This document shows positions 60,120 to 64,000 of a stretch of 64,000 nucleotides of DNA, piece by piece. Made by a program: the position numbers and the translations under genes. Location: contig NW_017385992.1 in NCBI RefSeq assembly GCF_000237925.1, positions 682,001 to 746,000 on the forward strand, given 5' to 3'. The stretch is from Schistosoma mansoni. Lineage: Eukaryota; Platyhelminthes; Trematoda; Strigeidida; Schistosomatidae. Each line of letters opens with the position of its first letter. Position 1 is the stretch's first letter. The notes beneath the pieces were generated by a model. It did not search any database and had not been told where the DNA came from. It saw only the letters and a program-made list of their open reading frames with translations.

Positions 60120-60930
60120 TGTGTATCAATTCAAATATGTTTGTGACTGCAGTCCCACATACACAAGGTGAAGTACATCTGACTTCTGTGCTTCAGCTGT
60201 TATATTGTCAGGTACTGTTTCTCTCGCATTCATGATATATCTGATGGCCATCTTCAGTTCTTCGATCGTCGGTGGAGAGGATTTATGTGTGCTGCTTCGA
60301 TGTCCGGTGGATTCGATGGAGCTGATCCATTCATTAGTTCATTGAAGTATTATACCTATCTCATCCTCTGTTATTAACTCGCTGTGATTATCTTTTTTCT
60401 CTAACCCTGACTGGTCTCTCCAGTTCACTATATTTCTCTGCTTGTTCTTTCGTTGAAACGTAAATTTGTTTCATATTTCCTTCCTCTGCAACGTTTTCCG
60501 AAGTCGTCGCCATTCCTTCCATGTATTTCTACTTGTCCGCTGTAATGCGGTTTTCGAAATTTTTCGTTGGTACAAATATGATTTATCGGGTTCTCTGTGG
60601 TGTGATTCGGCGAGATTCTTGTAGCTCCGACTTTGGCATTTAGATCTATCAGGATAGTGAGGTCCTTTCTTGAGCACTTAGCTTGGATTGATTATGGCTT
60701 CTAACAGAAGTGACCTTTGCTGTCATTTGTGGATTCACAACATTGCGTAACATTCATTGTGATCCCCTTCTTTATTGTTTTCAATGATGCTTTGATAATT
60801 TCGGAGCCATAAGATTTCCATCCTAGAAATGCATTTTGTTTACTCTGGACAGCATTAGAGCAACTCTCTTCGTGATCAGAGTGCAGCAGCATGTTTTCCG
60901 TATATAGCCATTGCTTTTCAGCTTGCGTAT
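60120..60930 (-). pseudogene. RTE (SR2-like) fragment inside segmental duplication, copy 2
   Basis: Minus strand: endonuclease N-terminus (ENMLLHSDHEE, then KASLKTIKKGITMN, 60930-60700), endonuclease C-part (KDLTILIDLNAKVGA, 60690-60540), a linker piece (MKQIYVSTKEQAEKYSELER, about 60470-60410), then RT start (TIEELKMAIRYIMNARET, about 60260). Internal deletions and frameshifts throughout. Copy 1 has lost the middle part. Confidence 0.7.
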
Positions 60931-61674
60931 AACTACATTGAGTATCTAAACAGAGACAACCTCTATTTGCAATGTGCTATAACGTTGAAGCACTTCAATT
61001 GAACTAAAGTGACTAAAAACAGGTTCAGTGTCGACTTCAGACTGTGTGTGGCTCGTAAATCTGGAATTCCATGTGCAACGCTGAAATCCTATGTCACGTG
61101 AACTATTCTCGCATGTAGCCATCAAATAATCATTCAAACCGTAAGCTCTTGTGTAATGCTGATAAATAAAAAAAACTTCTAGTTAACAAGTGAAAGCTTT
61201 GAAAGAAGCCCTTGACCGTATTAAACAAATATCAACAATAAAATCATGGAAGGAATCATAATCAGATCACTACATCAAAATGAACACTCACACCGGACTC
61301 ATAGTTGACTGCAATGATCAAAAAATCACTTATGCTTAATGCCATGTAGTAACGAGTTAAATTTGTATAACTCATGTGATATTATGCATCTTGAATTATA
61401 TGAAAGCGATAACGCGAATATTGAAAACAGTGTTTAATATTTTATAATAAGGATAGCATCAGCTATCATGATAACAATCAAAAACATGTATAAAGTATCA
61501 TGAAATAACTGTTCAAATTATGAAGAAGACAAATGAAACTCTAAAGTTTTCTATTGAAAAGCAGAATTCAGACTATTCTCTCAGAGTTTTCAAAGCAATT
61601 TATAAGACTTTTTCAGTGGATCATTCATCACTTCTCTTTCATATAAGCAAACAAATTCAAAATCTACAACCGAC

Positions 61675-61773
61675 TCATATAAAAAATAGAGAGGCGACCA
61701 AAGAAAATACAACGAACAAATACAAATCTGATATGTCTTGCTCATCTTCTTCCGTTACCCCTATATTCATATT
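61675..61773 (-). CDS. Paralogue terminal exon: membrane anchor
   Basis: 33 codons from NMNIGVTEEDEQDISD to a hydrophobic tail and TGA. Differs from copy 1 mostly by amino-acid substitutions, with no indels. Confidence 0.65.
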   Translation of the reverse strand, partial: NMNIGVTEEDEQDISDLYLFVVFSLVASLFFI

Positions 61774-61823
61774 CTGTAGAAAAACAAAGAATTAGCAGGT
61801 GTCACTAGACATCAAATACTTAC

Positions 61824-61952
61824 CAAGTGTTCATATCTTTCTTCCGTAGTTTTCATGAGGTTTTCACTAACCTCCACCTCAGCGATCCCCAATGTTGTTT
61901 CACTGTGTTTCATTGTTGTTGAACTATTCAAATCGTTGACATCCGGGTTCTT
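61824..61952 (-). CDS. Paralogue penultimate exon: stalk
   Basis: 43 codons, nearly identical to 10961-11089. A partial copy of this exon (its 3' half with the donor) is repeated at about 62512-62550. Confidence 0.65.
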
Positions 61953-62439
61953 CTAAATAATTCAATCAGAAGCATTGATTACTAAACAACAAATATCATT
62001 CCTTTAATTCTTTATTCATTACAAATCATTGTCAGTAAAGATGACACAAGAGATTCTCATACATACTTGTAGAATTCGAATTCGTCAAATCATTCAGGAT
62101 ATCTATTGGCCATTTGACAATCAGTGTGCTCAGTAAGCACGATCCTACACCTAGTTGACGACCACTTTGTGTGATGAAATATGTGTTTTGGATGTCACAT
62201 TCAATCACAATTCGTATATAATGCAAAAGAATTATAAGGTGCAGCTTCATTGAAGCAATCTATTGAGGTTACATATTTTTCTACAGAGTATCATAAATCA
62301 TTGTTCCGGGATTCAACAATGGTAGTCTACATAGTTTCACTAATTCTTCTAATGTGATACACAACTTTTAACTGTTTACGCTTCTTCACTTAAACTGATT
62401 TCATCGGTATTCACATTGATTACTATTTCGGTAGTCATT

Positions 62440-62690
62440 TGTTGAAGAAAAACAAAGAATTAGCAGATGTCACTTAATATCAAATATTTACCAAGTGTTC
62501 ATATCTTTCTTCCGTAGTTTTCATGAGGTTTTCACTAACCTCAACCTCAGCTTCATTGACGCAATCTATTGAGGTTACATATTTTTCTACAGAGTATCTT
62601 AAATCATTGTTCCGGGATTCAACAATGGTAGTCTACATAGTTTCACTAATTCTTCTAATGTGATACACAACTTTTAACTGTTCATGCTTC
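62440..62690. repeat. Local duplication carrying a half exon
   Basis: 62446-62550 repeats 61778-61885 (intron, donor and 3' half of the stalk exon), and 62551-62690 repeats 62245-62395. Copy 1 does not have this, so it arose after the segmental duplication. Here the copied sequence resembles copy 1 (10912-11015) more closely than the neighbouring exon. Confidence 0.65.
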
Positions 62691-63046
62691 TTCTCTTTGA
62701 CTCGTTTCATGTGTATAATATGACAGTTTACATAACTTAACGTTTTCATTTAGAATTTTTTAAACTATTTCTCATTCACTTAGTTGTATAAATAATACGC
62801 TTTTAAACGATGATGATGAGCAATGCTTCGATTCATTGATAACTGTTTCCACAAAAGTGAAGCATTGTACTCACATCTTATCACATGTCGTCCGCTTATA
62901 CATAGCTTCAATTCAATCACTGATGCTGACACACATGAAAATTCTTATTGACGGCAATGAAAGTATTTTTCCATAACAAAACATTTGCGCAGAATGTGAA
63001 ATTTCAGATTATTGGAAACGACCTATGAAGTTTAACAAGTACCAAC

Positions 63047-63181
63047 CTCAACACGGCAGTCATTCACTTTCAAGCCATGAGTGTTCTGATCGTTACTTTC
63101 TATACACGCCCTCCCTTTGTCACACCAAATACATGTCATGTTCAATGTCGTTGCATTTTGGCATGTTTCACTTGTATTGTA
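63047..63181 (-). CDS. Paralogue PSI-domain exon
   Basis: 45 codons with all five cysteines kept (ETCQNATTLNMTCIWC). Same donor and acceptor as copy 1. Confidence 0.65.
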
Positions 63182-64000
63182 CTGCGAACAAATTTCTTTG
63201 AAATGAATAAGGTGATTTCATATGAGATAATCAAACAAAATAGAAGAAAAATACAAAATCTGTAACTGTCACTGAATGATGTGATAGTGATTTCTGAGTT
63301 GATGATATTTAATAACTGTTAGCATCCTGACAGGTGCACGCTACGTTGTCACTGAGTTCAGCAAAGCGTATTGCAATTGACTTTGATGGTCATACACTTT
63401 CTTACCACGAAATCGTTTTTGTGAATGAGATAAGTGCATTAAACTCGGTTGTTGATAGACACAAAATTCACATTGAACTGTGTTGATTCAATTAAACAAC
63501 AAAGGAAAAGCAACATCGTTTTTCTAATCGTCAATGCCAACTTTACTGCCTCAGAAAAGATCTACACCATATATATCAAATTAATAAGGAACATTTCCTT
63601 GTCAATGCACAATTGCTTTTTGAAACTTAATATTTTTCGAAACCGAAAGCATCCCATCATTCATTTTGTGACTTTATGTACTAAGTTAAACGTCATTCGA
63701 GACACATGCTTGGATATCATTTATTAAATGATACATGGGATTTTCAATTTTGAGGGAACAAAAATGATGTATTTAAGTGTAAAAATAGTAAGTGCTGATT
63801 AAATCAAATTTCACGTACCTCCGATGGCTTCAAACTCCACCAACGTACCACTTTTGATCCATTTTGCTGGAACATATAACTCAAGAGACTTTATGGGACC
63901 TTGTGTAACAAATTGAAAGGAAACAGAGATTTAAAATTTCGACTTCTTTTTGAAGCGAAACAATTTTATTTGATTCACTTAATTAGAGGGCAAATCACGG

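Larger units (their letters stand above)
61675..63899 (-). pseudogene. PLXDC / CP391S-like paralogue, last five exons
   Basis: Exons on the minus strand: 63899-63819, 63549-63491, 63181-63047, 61952-61824, 61773-61675, each the same length as in copy 1. The PSI cysteines, the stalk and the hydrophobic anchor (LYLFVVFSLVASLFFI, then TGA) are conserved. Exon 63549-63491 has a TAG at 63524-63526 where copy 1 encodes Trp (GIDDWKND), so this copy is probably inactive unless that exon is skipped or its borders differ. Upstream exons lie beyond the window. Confidence 0.65.
58668..64000. repeat. Segmental duplication, copy 2
   Basis: Direct copy of 8143-12900, running off the window. Compared with copy 1 it keeps more of the RTE insertion (60350-60690), has a local duplication at 62440-62690, and lacks about 150 bp that copy 1 has around 12130-12280. 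Confidence 0.85.

Overview
The window looks like AT-rich nuclear DNA from a schistosome blood fluke. The clearest signs are a 333-bp tandem repeat carrying a schistosome-type (Sm-alpha family) hammerhead ribozyme with a pol III promoter, CsRn1/Boudicca-like Gypsy retrotransposons, and RTE (SR2-like) and CR1/jockey-like non-LTR remnants. There is no bacterial-style gene organisation. Eight runs of exactly 200 N are placeholder assembly gaps.

Layout. 1-2.5 kb: rearranged Gypsy element on the minus strand. 2.5-8.1 kb: leader sequence, a CR1-like reverse transcriptase remnant, a repeated signal-peptide-like ORF and an internally permuted RTE remnant. 8.1-16.5 kb: first copy of a segmental duplication and, on the minus strand, a multi-exon gene (10.8-15.8 kb) with exons of 51-135 bp and matching splice phases. 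Its product has a plexin-domain-containing (PLXDC / egg protein CP391S-like) layout: beta-rich ectodomain, cysteine-rich PSI module, Thr/Glu-rich stalk and C-terminal membrane anchor. 18.3-20.5 kb: more repeat copies. 20.5-24.5 kb: minus-strand Gypsy mosaic. 24.7-26.7 kb: second copy of the 3.4-5.5 kb block. 26.7-29.2 kb: plus-strand Gypsy element with gag fused in frame to integrase. 29.5-33.4 kb: repeat copies and a second permuted RTE. 33.6-34.7 kb: non-LTR 3' end broken by one stop. 36.1-38.9 kb: minus-strand CR1/jockey-like element. 39.9-40.7 kb: RTE and CR1 fragments. 44.1-56.5 kb: the ribozyme array, with about 35 visible units, a matching 12-bp flanking repeat and an inverted right end. 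57.2 kb: a likely exon of a further CP391S-like gene. 58.7-64 kb: second copy of the segmental duplication, holding the last five exons of a paralogue with one premature stop; it runs off the window.

The only host gene family I can support is the PLXDC/CP391S-like one. Almost everything else is transposon-derived. The most unusual feature is the giant ribozyme (retrozyme-like) array. Its units lack an internal T4 pol III terminator, except for the last unit in the direction of transcription, so it could give long transcripts that cut themselves into 333-nt monomers.
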